A DNA stretch of 64,000 nucleotides from assembly GCA_020637675.1 (NCBI GenBank), contig JACKKD010000001.1:1188968-1252967 (forward strand). The letters run 5' to 3'. This document shows positions 9,082 to 18,131 of this stretch, piece after piece. The DNA is from Paracoccaceae bacterium (GTDB lineage: Bacteria; Pseudomonadota; Alphaproteobacteria; Rhodobacterales; Rhodobacteraceae). Both the position numbers and the translations under genes were made by a program. Within the stretch, counting starts at the first letter, position 1. Each line of letters starts with the position of its first letter. The notes below the pieces were generated by a model, which worked only from the letters and a program-made list of their open reading frames with translations, ran no database searches and was not told where the DNA came from.

Positions 9082-10443
9082 ATGGACATGCCCGCCCCCT
9101 CATCCCAGCCGGTGCAGGTGCCGCTCGCGACGCGGCCCATGGGGGTCATGGACAGCTTCCGCACCGGGCGGCGGAACCTCCTCGAACTCATCCCCGAGAT
9201 CGCCACCCGTCAGCCCATGGTCTCGGGACGCACGGTGAAGCGCTGGCACATGGTGATGGACCCGGCCGCCAACCGCCGCATCCTGAAGGACCGGCTGGAG
9301 GACTATCCGAAGTCCGACGTGACGAAGATGATCCTGCGCCCCGCGATCGGCGAAAGTCTCTTCATCGCGGAAGGCGCGCACTGGCACTGGCAGCGCCGCG
9401 CGGCGGCGCCGGCATTTTCCGTCCGCAACGTCCAGGCGCTCGCCCCGGTGATGACTGCCGCGGCGGAGCGCGCCGCCGAACGGGTCGCCGCACGGCGGGG
9501 CCGCGCGGCCAACCTCTTCGACGAGATGGTCGCCACGACCTTCGCCGTGATCTCCGACGTCACCTTCTCGGGCGGCAAGGCCTTCGACCGGACCGCGGTG
9601 CACGGTGCGATCGATGCCTACATCGCCTCCACCGCGCGGATCTCGCTTCTCGACATCGTCGGCGCGCCGGCCTGGGTGCCACGTCCGGGACGTCTACTCT
9701 CCGGCCCGGCGATGCGGTCGATGAAGGCGATGGCCGACCAGGCGATCACCGAGCGTCGCGCGGCGGGACATGCCGGTGTCCCCGACCTTCTCGACCTCCT
9801 CCTCGACGGCGAGGACCCCGAGACCGGGCGACGCATGACGACGGCCGAACTCCGGGACAACCTCCTCACCTTCATCGTCGCGGGGCACGAGACCACGGCC
9901 CTGACGCTGGCCTGGGCGCTTTACCTCGCGGCCTTCGACCAGGGTGTGCAGGACCGCGCACGGGCCGAGGCGCGGGGCGTACTCGGCGACCGCGCTGCCA
10001 CCGTCGCGGATCTGCCCGCACTGCCCTACATCCGTCAGATCGTGGACGAGGCGCTGAGGCTCTATCCCCCCGCCGCCTTCCTCTCGCGCACGGCGCGCGC
10101 GCCAGACACCCTCTGCGGGCGCGAGGTCCGGCCCGGCGACACGGTGATGCTGCCGATCTACGCGCTTCACCGCAACCACCTCCTCTGGCCCGACCCGCAC
10201 CGCTTCGACCCCGACCGCTTCGCCGATCCGAAGGCCGTCGACCGCTTCGCCTACCTGCCGTTCGGCGGCGGTCCCCGCATCTGCATCGGCGCCTCCTTCG
10301 CGCTGCAGGAGGCGGTGATCGTCCTGGCGACGCTCCTCGCCCGGCTTCGCTTCACACCCGTGCCCGGACGGGAACCGCAGCCCGTCCTCATCCTCACGCT
10401 GAGGCCCGAGGGCGGGGTCTGGCTGAATGTCGCCGAGGCTTGA
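9082..10443 (+). CDS. Cytochrome P450
   Basis: A 453-residue soluble P450 monooxygenase. The I-helix oxygen-activation motif AGHETT is at about 267-272, the ExxR pair in DEALRLYPP at 323/326, and the heme signature FGGGPRICIGASFALQE places the proximal cysteine at residue 401. The frame is open 25 codons further upstream, but the ATG at 9082, after CGGAG, gives a family-typical N-terminus. No ferredoxin or ferredoxin reductase gene is nearby, so redox partners must come from elsewhere. Substrate unknown; the helix-C WHWQRRAAAPAF segment and overall layout resemble bacterial fatty-acid or terpenoid P450s. Confidence 0.93.
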   Translation: MDMPAPSSQPVQVPLATRPMGVMDSFRTGRRNLLELIPEIATRQPMVSGRTVKRWHMVMDPAANRRILKDRLEDYPKSDVTKMILRPAIGESLFIAEGAHWHWQRRAAAPAFSVRNVQALAPVMTAAAERAAERVAARRGRAANLFDEMVATTFAVISDVTFSGGKAFDRTAVHGAIDAYIASTARISLLDIVGAPAWVPRPGRLLSGPAMRSMKAMADQAITERRAAGHAGVPDLLDLLLDGEDPETGRRMTTAELRDNLLTFIVAGHETTALTLAWALYLAAFDQGVQDRARAEARGVLGDRAATVADLPALPYIRQIVDEALRLYPPAAFLSRTARAPDTLCGREVRPGDTVMLPIYALHRNHLLWPDPHRFDPDRFADPKAVDRFAYLPFGGGPRICIGASFALQEAVIVLATLLARLRFTPVPGREPQPVLILTLRPEGGVWLNVAEA

Positions 10444-10523
10444 AGGAGCGGAATTTTCCCCCTGACGGGAGTGCCGGGCACCCATACGCTCGGCCCCGTG
10501 GTTTCAGTTGAAAGGGGGAAGGC

Positions 10524-11414
10524 ATGAGTCTCATGGGAACGCTCGCCAAGGTCGCCATCGGCATCGCCGTGGCCAAGGGCGTGGGAGCCGTGATCCAAAA
10601 GGCGGGCGCGGGCAGCACCGGCGGGACAGCCGGCGGCAGCGGGCCCTTCGGTGGACCGCATTCCCCGGCGGGCGGCGGGCTCGGCGACATGATGGGCGAG
10701 GTCCTCGGCGGGCGGTCGCAGCGTGGCACCGCGCCGCAGGACGGGGGCACGGTCCTTGGCGGCGCTGGCGGCGGCATTGGCGATTTCCTGGAGGAACTCG
10801 GCGGCCACGCTGGCGGCGGCGCGGGAACTGCGGCTCCCCCAGCGCGTGGCGGCGGGCAGGGCGGCGGGCTCGACGACCTGCTCGGCCAGATGACGGGCGG
10901 CCAGGGTGGCGGGCTCGGCGATCTCCTCGGCGGGCTTCTCGGCGGGCTCGCGGGCGGCGCGGCGGGCGGCCCGGCCCAGGGCCAGGGCGGCAGCTTCGGC
11001 GAGATCCTGAACCAGTCGTTCGGAAATCGCGGCGAACCCGACGTGCAGCCCAGCCGCGACCAGGACGCGGCAGCGGCGCTGATGCTGAAGGCAATGATCC
11101 AGGCGGCGAAGTCCGATGGCCGGATCGACGCCGCGGAAGAGCGGAAGCTCCTCGGCAACCTCGGGGACGTGTCGCCGGCCGAACGGCGGTTCGTCGAGAC
11201 GGAACTGCGCGGGCCCATCGACGTTCAGGGCCTGGCCCGCCAGGTGCCGCGCGGACTGGAGCAGCAGTTCTACACGATGTCGGTCATGGCCATCGACCTC
11301 GACAACCGGAACGAGGCGGAATACCTCAACCGGTTCGCGAGCGCGCTCGGGCTCGACCGCGGGCAGGTGAACCGGATTCATGCAAGGCTCGGGGTACCGG
11401 CGCTCTATTCCTGA
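10524..11414 (+). CDS. DUF533/TerB-like domain protein with Gly-rich region
   Basis: A 296-residue protein in two parts. Residues 1 to about 170 are strongly Gly/Ala/Gln-rich low complexity with repeated GGLGDLLGGLLGG-type units and a short hydrophobic N-terminus. Residues about 180-295 form a helical YebE/DUF533-like domain (KAMIQAAKSDGRIDAAEERK, then MAIDLDNRNEAEYLNRFA) related to the TerB fold, including the acidic DGRIDAAE turn. YebE-like proteins are inner-membrane associated and of unknown function. The gene follows P450 by 80 bp and has an AAAGGGGGAAGG ribosome site. Confidence 0.8.
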   Translation: MSLMGTLAKVAIGIAVAKGVGAVIQKAGAGSTGGTAGGSGPFGGPHSPAGGGLGDMMGEVLGGRSQRGTAPQDGGTVLGGAGGGIGDFLEELGGHAGGGAGTAAPPARGGGQGGGLDDLLGQMTGGQGGGLGDLLGGLLGGLAGGAAGGPAQGQGGSFGEILNQSFGNRGEPDVQPSRDQDAAAALMLKAMIQAAKSDGRIDAAEERKLLGNLGDVSPAERRFVETELRGPIDVQGLARQVPRGLEQQFYTMSVMAIDLDNRNEAEYLNRFASALGLDRGQVNRIHARLGVPALYS

Positions 11415-11553
11415 GCCCGGCGGTCGGGGGATCGGCCGCACGACCTGCCGGCGTGCGCCACGGCTTGTTTCCTACTGTTTCTGTCGGATACTCGTTGACG
11501 CCGGCAGGCGGCTGCCTTAAGCCTCGACGGCGTAACAGGACCGGAGACGACCG

Positions 11554-12387
11554 ATGAACGATTTCCCGAAGGGCCCCCGCCCGGTGACCCCGCGCGGCTG
11601 GGTCTCGCTGACACTTGCCGGGACAGCGATCGGCCTTGCCGTCGCGGGCCCCGCGGCGGCCGACACACCCCTGGACGGGCCCGAGAGGCTCTGGCTCGCA
11701 CAGGGGACCGAAGCGGGCGAGGGAGGTGAAGCGGGCGAGGCAGGGACCGAGGCCTCCGGCGACGAGGTGGTCGACCTCTTGAAGGATCTCGGCCTCATCG
11801 AGGGCCACCTGCGCGCCGGGGTCGCCCTTTACCGCGCGGGACTCGCTGATCAGGCCGCGCACCACATGAAGCACCCCCAGGACGAGATCTACGACGAGCT
11901 CAGCTTTCACCTCGCGGATTTCGGTGCCGAAGGTTTCGCCGAGGAACTGACCGCTCTCGCCACCGCGGTCGAGAGCGGTCAGCCCGTCGAGGCGGTCGAT
12001 GCCGCGCTCGCCGAGGTGCTGAAGGCGATTGCCGGGGCCCGCGGCCATGCAAATGCCAGCGATGCCGAAGGGGCCCGCGCCATGGTGGCGATCCTGCGCC
12101 AGGCGGCCGACGAATACGGCGACGGCGTGAAGGATGGCGGCGTGACCGAACTGCAGGAATACCAGGATGCCTGGGGCTTCCTGGAAGCGGTGCGCGACCA
12201 GGCCGCGCACATGGCGGGCGAAGAGGACGCCGCCAAGAAGACCTTCGGCGAGAAGACGCTCGCGGCGCTCGACACTGCGCGGGAGGCGCTGCCCGACGTC
12301 TCGCCCGAGGGCCGGACGCTGGGCGATGCTTCCGCGCTCCACGCCGCCGTCGCCACGGTCGAACTCGCTGCCTACCAGCTCAGGTAG
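11554..12387 (+). CDS. Secreted alpha-helical protein, unknown function
   Basis: A 277-residue product with a positively charged N-terminus and a Sec-type signal reaching AAADTP near residue 36. The mature part is almost entirely helical and acidic. It contains a His-rich segment, AAHHMKHPQDEIYDEL, about residues 105-120, that could bind metal; imelysin/EfeO-type M75 proteins have comparable His/Glu motifs, but I cannot establish homology. It is separated by only 6 bp from a PiuC-type iron dioxygenase, suggesting an iron-linked operon. A weak promoter (TTGACG at 11495, 17-bp spacer) precedes it. Confidence 0.72.
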   Translation: MNDFPKGPRPVTPRGWVSLTLAGTAIGLAVAGPAAADTPLDGPERLWLAQGTEAGEGGEAGEAGTEASGDEVVDLLKDLGLIEGHLRAGVALYRAGLADQAAHHMKHPQDEIYDELSFHLADFGAEGFAEELTALATAVESGQPVEAVDAALAEVLKAIAGARGHANASDAEGARAMVAILRQAADEYGDGVKDGGVTELQEYQDAWGFLEAVRDQAAHMAGEEDAAKKTFGEKTLAALDTAREALPDVSPEGRTLGDASALHAAVATVELAAYQLR

Positions 12388-12393
12388 CCCCCG

Positions 12394-13050
12394 ATGTTCC
12401 TTGCCATAGACGGCATCCTCACCGCCCCCGAGGCGGCGGCCCTGCGCGGGGCCGCCGAGACGCTCGACTTCGCCGACGGGCGCGCGACGGCGGGCCGGAT
12501 CGCGCGCGAGATAAAGGCGAACGATCAGGCCGTGGCCTCGCCCGCGCTGGACGCGATCCGGGCCAAGGTCACGGCGGCGCTGATGGCGCATCCGGTCTTT
12601 GCCGCCGCGGCGCGACCCAGGGCGATGACGCCCCTCATCCTGTCGCGCTACCGCGAGGGGCAGACCTACGGGACGCATGTCGACGACGCGTTGATGCAGG
12701 GCCTGCGCACGGACCTTTCGTTCACGCTTTTCCTCAGCGAGTCCGAAAGCTACGACGGCGGCGCGCTCGTGATCGCCGACACGGCCGAGGAGCGGGCCTT
12801 CCGGCTCGCCCCTGGCGCGCTGCTCCTCTATCCCTCGACGACGCTTCACCGGGTGGAACGGGTCACACGCGGCACGCGGCTCTGCCTTGTCGGCTGGGTC
12901 CAGAGCTGGATCCGCGACGCCGGCCAGCGCGAGATCCTCTTCGACCTCGACCGTGCCATCGCCGACCTCCTTGCCCGGGAAGGCAAGACCCCCCTGCTCG
13001 ACACGCTGACAAAGACGCGGTCGAACCTTATCCGGATGTGGGCGGCCTGA
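12394..13050 (+). CDS. Fe(II)/2-oxoglutarate dioxygenase, PiuC/YbiX (PKHD) family
   Basis: A 218-residue PKHD-type hydroxylase. The facial triad is visible as H95-x-D97 in YGTHVDD and H152 in TTLHRVERV, with R162 as the likely 2-oxoglutarate ligand (TRGTR). YREGQTYG and YDGGALVI are family-typical. PiuC proteins are usually iron-starvation regulated and linked to TonB receptors; no receptor gene is next to this one. It directly follows a secreted His-rich protein gene and is probably co-transcribed with it. The substrate is unknown. Confidence 0.88.
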   Translation: MFLAIDGILTAPEAAALRGAAETLDFADGRATAGRIAREIKANDQAVASPALDAIRAKVTAALMAHPVFAAAARPRAMTPLILSRYREGQTYGTHVDDALMQGLRTDLSFTLFLSESESYDGGALVIADTAEERAFRLAPGALLLYPSTTLHRVERVTRGTRLCLVGWVQSWIRDAGQREILFDLDRAIADLLAREGKTPLLDTLTKTRSNLIRMWAA

Positions 13051-13130
13051 GCCGGTCCGGGCTATCCAGGCGGGCGGCGGAGGGCACATCTACCGCCGCC
13101 TTTCGGTCCCGGCCGGCCCCGACTGATTCC

Positions 13131-13202
13131 ATACACCGTAAGATTCCTGTTGACTCGACTTACGGCGTATGGTTAACACTAGGCCATCCTTACACCGTAA
13201 GG
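13131..13202 (+). promoter_or_regulatory. Operator cluster and promoter for AhpD-like/TetR genes
   Basis: ATACACCGTAAG (13131-13142) and CTTACGGCGTAT (13159-13170) form an inverted repeat (11 of 12 positions). A second palindrome, CCTTACACCGTAAGG (13188-13202), uses the same half-site. A -35-like TTGACT (13150-13155) overlaps the first repeat; a -10 near 13174-13179 is poor. The sites lie 37 bp upstream of the AhpD-like start. The TetR-family protein encoded just downstream is the obvious candidate ligand-responsive repressor; this is inference. Confidence 0.7.
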
Positions 13203-13238
13203 ATAATGCTTGACGAAACCCGCTTGCAGGAGATCATC

Positions 13239-13661
13239 ATGGCCCGCCTTCTGATCGCCGCCGCCCTGACCGCCTTCGCCCTTCCCGCGGCCGCCTCACC
13301 CGAGAGCGATGCCGCCAGGTCCGACATCGAGGCCACGCTCGGCGGCCTGCCGACATTCATTTCGCAGATCGCCGACAGCGCGCTGCCCGGCCTCTGGCAG
13401 CAGACCAAGGCGCTGGAGTTTTCCACCGACACGGCGCTCGACCCCAAGACCAAGGCGCTGATCTCGCTTGGCGTCTCGGCGCAGATCCCCTGCACCTACT
13501 GCATCTGGATGGATACCAATTCGGCCCGACAGGCCGGCGCCAGCGATCAGGAGATTGCCGAGGCCGTTGCGATCGCCGGCATGACCCGCAACTGGTCGAC
13601 GATCTTCAACGGCCTTCAGGTCGATCTCGCCACCTTCCAGGCCGAGCTTGGCGGTAACTGA
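13239..13661 (+). CDS. Exported carboxymuconolactone decarboxylase/AhpD-like protein
   Basis: A 140-residue protein with a Sec signal peptide (MARLLIAAALTAFALPAAAS) and a CMD domain. The AhpD-type redox pair is PCTYC (C85, C88), followed by helices with QAGASDQEIAEAVAIA. The ATG at 13239 is chosen because it follows CAGGAG and begins the signal peptide. Cytoplasmic AhpD relays electrons to peroxiredoxin; a periplasmic member implies a different partner. It sits directly behind palindromic operators and 97 bp before a TetR regulator, so it is likely an inducible stress gene. Confidence 0.85.
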   Translation: MARLLIAAALTAFALPAAASPESDAARSDIEATLGGLPTFISQIADSALPGLWQQTKALEFSTDTALDPKTKALISLGVSAQIPCTYCIWMDTNSARQAGASDQEIAEAVAIAGMTRNWSTIFNGLQVDLATFQAELGGN

Positions 13662-13758
13662 CGCCCCCGACCCCGTGCGCGGCCCGGCCCGCCCTCCGAG
13701 TGGGCCGGACCTGCCCTTTGACCTTGTGCACCGGGGTGGGCTCCGCGTAACTGCCCCC

Positions 13759-14406
13759 ATGACGACAGCCAAACGAAAACGCCGGGCGCTCAGCGCCGAC
13801 CGCATCGCCGCCGAGGCGATGGCGCTTGTCGATGAGGGCGGCATCGACGCGCTGAGCTTCCGCTCGCTTGCCGCCCGACTGAAGTGCCAGGCGATGAGCC
13901 TGTACCACTACTACCCGTCCAAACAGCACCTGATCGACGCGCTGGTGTCGATCTGCCTGGCTGAGACACCGGTTCCAGGACCCGACCTCGTATTTCGCGC
14001 GCGGCTGCACGAATTCTGCCTGCGCTACCGCGCCACGGCGTTGCGCCACCCGGGCTTTGCCCAGATCCTGACGACCCACCGGCTGAACCATCGCGACGGC
14101 CTCGCGTGGCTTGATGCCTGCGTGCGGATGTTCGACCAGCCCGGATGCCGGCTGACGAAAGAACGAACGGCGACGCTCTTCCGCGTCCTGAGCTATTTCA
14201 TCACCGGCGCCGCGGTGGACGAGGCGCTCGGCTACGCCAAGGGGCCGAGCGCGGCCGTACCGGTGCCGGCCGACGAGGCGAAACGCGACTTCCCGGCGAT
14301 CCTCGGGATCGGCGCGTATTTCGGCAAGGAGAACCACCTGGGGTTCTACGAGGAAGGGCTCGCGGTCATCCTCGACTGGATCGAGGCCGAGATTGCGGCG
14401 GCCTGA
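13759..14406 (+). CDS. TetR-family transcriptional regulator
   Basis: A 215-residue regulator. The N-terminal TetR DNA-binding domain spans about residues 10-60, with the helix-turn-helix in LSFRSLAARLKCQAMSLYHYYPSK. A TetR_C-like ligand domain follows with FRVLSYFITGAAVDEALGYA. A frame extending to 13648 would overlap the preceding gene and adds non-conserved residues, so the ATG at 13759 is preferred. It is co-directional with the AhpD-like gene and probably controls it through the inverted repeats at 13131-13202. The gene ends 8 bp from the convergent parC. Confidence 0.88.
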   Translation: MTTAKRKRRALSADRIAAEAMALVDEGGIDALSFRSLAARLKCQAMSLYHYYPSKQHLIDALVSICLAETPVPGPDLVFRARLHEFCLRYRATALRHPGFAQILTTHRLNHRDGLAWLDACVRMFDQPGCRLTKERTATLFRVLSYFITGAAVDEALGYAKGPSAAVPVPADEAKRDFPAILGIGAYFGKENHLGFYEEGLAVILDWIEAEIAAA

Positions 14407-14414
14407 CGCCGGGC

Positions 14415-16757
14415 TCAGCCGAACCGGTTGTCGCGCGGGAAGCCGTGCGGCGGGGCCTTGCCGACGCCGGCGCGGCGCGCGATCCAGTCGGCCATGTCCT
14501 CGGTCCGCGTGTTGCCGTTGGGCAGGCCCCAGGAAAGACCCCTGGCCTTCTCGAAGGTGGTGAGGTCCGAGAGCCCTCCGTCGAGCTCCAGAACCCCCTG
14601 CCGCCCGCGCGCGACCCCGTATTTCTGCAGCCGCACGCCCTTGCCGCGCGTCATCTCCGGGAGTTCGTCGAGCGGGAAGGCAAGCAGCTTGCGGTTCTTC
14701 GACACCACCGCAACGTGATCGCCAGCGATCGGCCTGCAGATCGCCATCCGCGCCGCACCGGAAAGGTTCATCACCTGCTTGCCCGCACGCGTCTGCGCCA
14801 CGACCTCGTCGGCGGGAACCACGAATCCCTCGCCCGCGGTGGAGGCGACGATGAACTTCTGACCCGGCCGGTAGAGGATGAGATCGACGATCTCGGCCTC
14901 ATTCGGCAGGTCGACCATGAGCCGCAGCGGCTCACCCATTCCGCGCCCGCCGGGAAGGTTCGCACCGAGAAGGGTGTAGAACCGCCCGTTCGAGCCGGCG
15001 ACGAGGATACGGTCGGTCGTCTCGGCGCGAAACACAAAGCGACCCTCGTCGCCGTCGCGGAACTTGACCTCCGCCTCCTTCGGCTGGTGGCCCTTCATCG
15101 CGCGGATCCAGCCCATCTTCGAACAGATGACCGTAATCGGCTCGCGCAGCGTCATCGCCTCCAGCGGCACCTCCTCGGCCTCCGCGGCCTCGGCGAAGCC
15201 GGTGCGGCGGGCGCCGCCGGGCGCGTCCTTGCCGAACTGCTTCTGGATATCCCGAAGCTCCCCTGCGATCTTCTTCCACTGGAGCGCGTCCGAGCCGAGA
15301 AGGTCGTCAAGCTCCGCGCGTTCGCGCATTAGCGCGTCCTGTTCGCGCAGCAGCTCCATCTCCTCGAGCTTGCGCAAGCTGCGCAGGCGCATGTTGAGGA
15401 TCGCCTCGACCTGCACCTCGGAAAGCCCGTCCTCGGTATGGGGCAGCGACAGCGGCGAGACATAGTCCTTTTCCGAAGTCGCGCGGGCCTGCCTGCGGCC
15501 CCAGTCCTCGGCCATCAGCGCCGCCTTCGGGTCGGCGTCATAGCGGATGATGTCGATCACCCGGTCGAGGTTCAGGAAGGCGGTGACGAAACCTTCGAGC
15601 ACTTCCAGCCGGTGGTCGATCTTCTCCATCCGGTGCCGCGAGCGGCGCACCAGCACCTCGCGCCGGTGGTCGAGGAAGGCGCGCAGCACCTCCTTGAGGG
15701 AGCAGACCTTCGGCACGCGGCCATCGACCAGCACGTTCATGTTGAGCGAGAAGCGCGTTTCCAGATCGGAGTTGCGGAAGAGCATCCCCATCAGCATCTC
15801 GGGATCGACATTGCGCGAGCGCGGCTCCAGCACGATGCGGATGTCGTCGGCACTCTCGTCGCGCACATCGGCCAGAAGCGGGACCTTCTTCGTCTCGATG
15901 ATTTCGGCCAGCCGCTCGATCAGCTTGGACTTCTGGACCTGGAAGGGGATTTCGGTCACGACGATCTGCCAGGCGCCGCGGCCCTGATCCTCCACCGCCC
16001 AGCGCGCGCGTGTGCGGAAGCTGCCGCGCCCGGTGCGGTAGGCTTCGAGGATGCTCTCGCGCGGCTCGACGATGACGCCGCCCGTCGGGAAATCCGGTCC
16101 CGGCACATGCGCTAGGAGCGCCGCGTCGTCGGCGTTCGGGGCCTTGATGAGGTGGAGGCAGGCGTCGATCAGTTCGTGCAGGTTGTGCGGCGGGACGTTC
16201 GTCGCCATGCCGACCGCGATGCCCGAAGACCCGTTGGCCAGAAGGTTCGGGAAGGCCGCCGGCAGGACCTCCGGCTCGGTGAGGGTGCCGTCGTAGTTCG
16301 GGCGGAAATCGACCGCGTTCTCGCCGAGCCCCTCCATCAGCGCCTCGGCAGCCGCGGTGAGCCGCGCCTCGGTGTAGCGCGAGGCGGCCGGCCCGTCGCC
16401 GTCGATGTTGCCGTAGTTGCCCTGCCCGTCCACCAGCGGATAGCGCATGTTGAAGTCCTGCGCGAGCCGCGCCATCGCGTCGTAGATCGCGGCGTCGCCG
16501 TGGGGGTGGTAGTTCCCCATCACGTCGCCGGAGATCTTGGCGGACTTGCGGAAGCCCCCGGTGGGCGAAAGCTTCAACTCGCGCATCGCATAGAGGATGC
16601 GCCGGTGCACCGGCTTCAGCCCGTCGCGCGCATCCGGCAACGCCCTGTGCATGATAGTGGAAAGCGCATAGGTCAGGTAGCGCTCGCCGATCGCGCGCGA
16701 CAAGGGTTCGGAGACGGTCGCAGGGACGATCTGGTGGTCGTTCGGCTCTTCGGTCAT
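14415..16757 (-). CDS. parC: DNA topoisomerase IV subunit A
   Basis: A 780-residue type IIA topoisomerase A subunit that decatenates daughter chromosomes with ParE. The catalytic tyrosine is Y128 in ASRYTEARL. The N-terminal breakage domain includes GLKPVHRRILYAM and GNYHPHGDAAIYDAM, the equivalent of the quinolone-resistance region. The shorter C-terminal beta-pinwheel and RGKGVRLQKYG favour ParC over GyrA. The ATG at 16755-16757 is chosen over an open extension of 17 codons. parE is not in the window. Confidence 0.95.
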   Translation of the reverse strand: MTEEPNDHQIVPATVSEPLSRAIGERYLTYALSTIMHRALPDARDGLKPVHRRILYAMRELKLSPTGGFRKSAKISGDVMGNYHPHGDAAIYDAMARLAQDFNMRYPLVDGQGNYGNIDGDGPAASRYTEARLTAAAEALMEGLGENAVDFRPNYDGTLTEPEVLPAAFPNLLANGSSGIAVGMATNVPPHNLHELIDACLHLIKAPNADDAALLAHVPGPDFPTGGVIVEPRESILEAYRTGRGSFRTRARWAVEDQGRGAWQIVVTEIPFQVQKSKLIERLAEIIETKKVPLLADVRDESADDIRIVLEPRSRNVDPEMLMGMLFRNSDLETRFSLNMNVLVDGRVPKVCSLKEVLRAFLDHRREVLVRRSRHRMEKIDHRLEVLEGFVTAFLNLDRVIDIIRYDADPKAALMAEDWGRRQARATSEKDYVSPLSLPHTEDGLSEVQVEAILNMRLRSLRKLEEMELLREQDALMRERAELDDLLGSDALQWKKIAGELRDIQKQFGKDAPGGARRTGFAEAAEAEEVPLEAMTLREPITVICSKMGWIRAMKGHQPKEAEVKFRDGDEGRFVFRAETTDRILVAGSNGRFYTLLGANLPGGRGMGEPLRLMVDLPNEAEIVDLILYRPGQKFIVASTAGEGFVVPADEVVAQTRAGKQVMNLSGAARMAICRPIAGDHVAVVSKNRKLLAFPLDELPEMTRGKGVRLQKYGVARGRQGVLELDGGLSDLTTFEKARGLSWGLPNGNTRTEDMADWIARRAGVGKAPPHGFPRDNRFG

Positions 16758-16918
16758 GGATATGGTGTAATTCGCGCGGGCTTTGCGGTCCAGCCGGAAA
16801 TCCCGCACCGGGGAAGACCGGCGCCCGTTTCCCCTTCACGATGCAGTCGGGGGTGGGTAGCGGGGGCCTGCCGTCGGGCAGCGCAAGGTGTGCCGGGGAC
16901 GGGTGTGCCGGGGGGCGA

Positions 16919-17179
16919 ATGTACAGGCTCGCGATCTTCCTTCTGGCGGTGATCCTGCTCTTCCGCGCCGGGATCCACGAAGTAGCCCCGCTTGCCGAAA
17001 CCGAACCGTGGCGCACGCGGCGGGCCGGTCCGTCGCAAGCCTACCCCGAACGCGCCGCCCCGGATCGCGGCGAGATGGCCCGCGCCTCGGGCCAAGCTGG
17101 CGGCTGGCGCGGGGTCGGGACGCAGGACGGCAGCATGTCGGGCTACGTCGCGGCAGGGCTCGCGACCTCGGGCGACTAG
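16919..17179 (+). CDS. Small predicted membrane-anchored or exported protein
   Basis: An 86-residue open frame beginning MYRLAIFLLAVILLFRAG, a good signal anchor or signal peptide, followed by a polar Ala/Gly/Arg-rich tail. I do not recognise a family. It lies between parC (divergent) and an SDR gene and carries the hydrophobic start typical of small exported proteins. The ribosome site (GGGGGGCGA) is plausible. The tail has low-complexity composition, so a spurious ORF remains possible. Confidence 0.5.
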   Translation: MYRLAIFLLAVILLFRAGIHEVAPLAETEPWRTRRAGPSQAYPERAAPDRGEMARASGQAGGWRGVGTQDGSMSGYVAAGLATSGD

Positions 17180-17241
17180 GCCGTTGCCAGCGCCTGCGAA
17201 ACCTCATAGCCAGCGGAGGCGGTTTGCGGGGCGGGAGGCGC

Positions 17242-18069
17242 ATGGCACGCAGCATTCTCATCACCGGCTCGTCCTCGGGCATCGGCTATGACGCGGCCCA
17301 CGGCCTCGCCCTGGCGGGCTGGCGCGTCTTCGCCACCTGCCGGAAGGAGGCGGATTGCGAAAGGCTCCGCGCCGAGGGGATGGAGAGCTTCCGGCTCGAC
17401 CTGAACGATACGGCCAGCATCGCCGGGGCACTCGCCGAGGCGCTGACGCGCACCGGTGGGACGCTCGACGCCGTCTTCAACAACGGCGCCTTCGCCTGCC
17501 CCGGCGCGGTGGAGGACCTGCCCACCGACGCCCTTCGCGCGATCTTCGAGACGAACCTCTTCGGCCAGCACGAACTCATCCGCAGGGTGATCCCGGTGAT
17601 GCGGGCGCAGGGGCATGGAAGGATCGTCAACTGCTCCTCGGTCCTCGGCCTCGTGCCCCTGCACTGGCGCGGCGCCTATGTGGCCACGAAATACGCGATG
17701 GAGGGGCTGACCGACGTGCTCCGCCTCGAAATGGCCGACACACCGATACGGGTGGTCCTGATCGAACCGGGGCCGGTCACCTCGCGAATCCGGGCGAACT
17801 CGATCCCGCATTTCGAACGCTGGATCGACTGGCAGGCCTCTCCCCGGGCGGAGCAGTACCGCACGCGCCTCCTCAAGCGGCTCTACGAGGCGCGCGGGCC
17901 GGACCGGTTCGAACTGCCGCCCGCCGCGGTGACGGCCAAGCTCCGCCGCGCGCTGGAAAGCGCGAACCCGGCGCCGCGCTATTTCGTCACGACGCCCACC
18001 TATCTCATGAACCTCGCCCGCCGGCTCATGCCCACTCGCGCACTCGACTGGCTGATCGCGCGGGGGTGA
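17242..18069 (+). CDS. SDR-family NAD(P)-dependent oxidoreductase
   Basis: A 275-residue classical short-chain dehydrogenase. The cofactor loop TGSSSGIG is at residues 8-15, NNGAF replaces the usual NNAG, the catalytic Ser lies in NCSSVLG, and the Y146-x3-K150 pair is in GAYVATKYAM. The extended C-terminus after EPGPVTSRIRANS resembles retinol/sterol-type SDRs often called SDR family oxidoreductase. Arg in TCRK after the second strand suggests NADPH. The start follows GCGGGAGG. A frame running in from 16888 lacks SDR character upstream and was not used. Confidence 0.9.
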   Translation: MARSILITGSSSGIGYDAAHGLALAGWRVFATCRKEADCERLRAEGMESFRLDLNDTASIAGALAEALTRTGGTLDAVFNNGAFACPGAVEDLPTDALRAIFETNLFGQHELIRRVIPVMRAQGHGRIVNCSSVLGLVPLHWRGAYVATKYAMEGLTDVLRLEMADTPIRVVLIEPGPVTSRIRANSIPHFERWIDWQASPRAEQYRTRLLKRLYEARGPDRFELPPAAVTAKLRRALESANPAPRYFVTTPTYLMNLARRLMPTRALDWLIARG

Positions 18070-18131
18070 TCCGCCCGGCGCTGGCGCCGGAACGTCCGGC
18101 GGAGTAGAAGGATCGCACCAAGGAGGACCCC

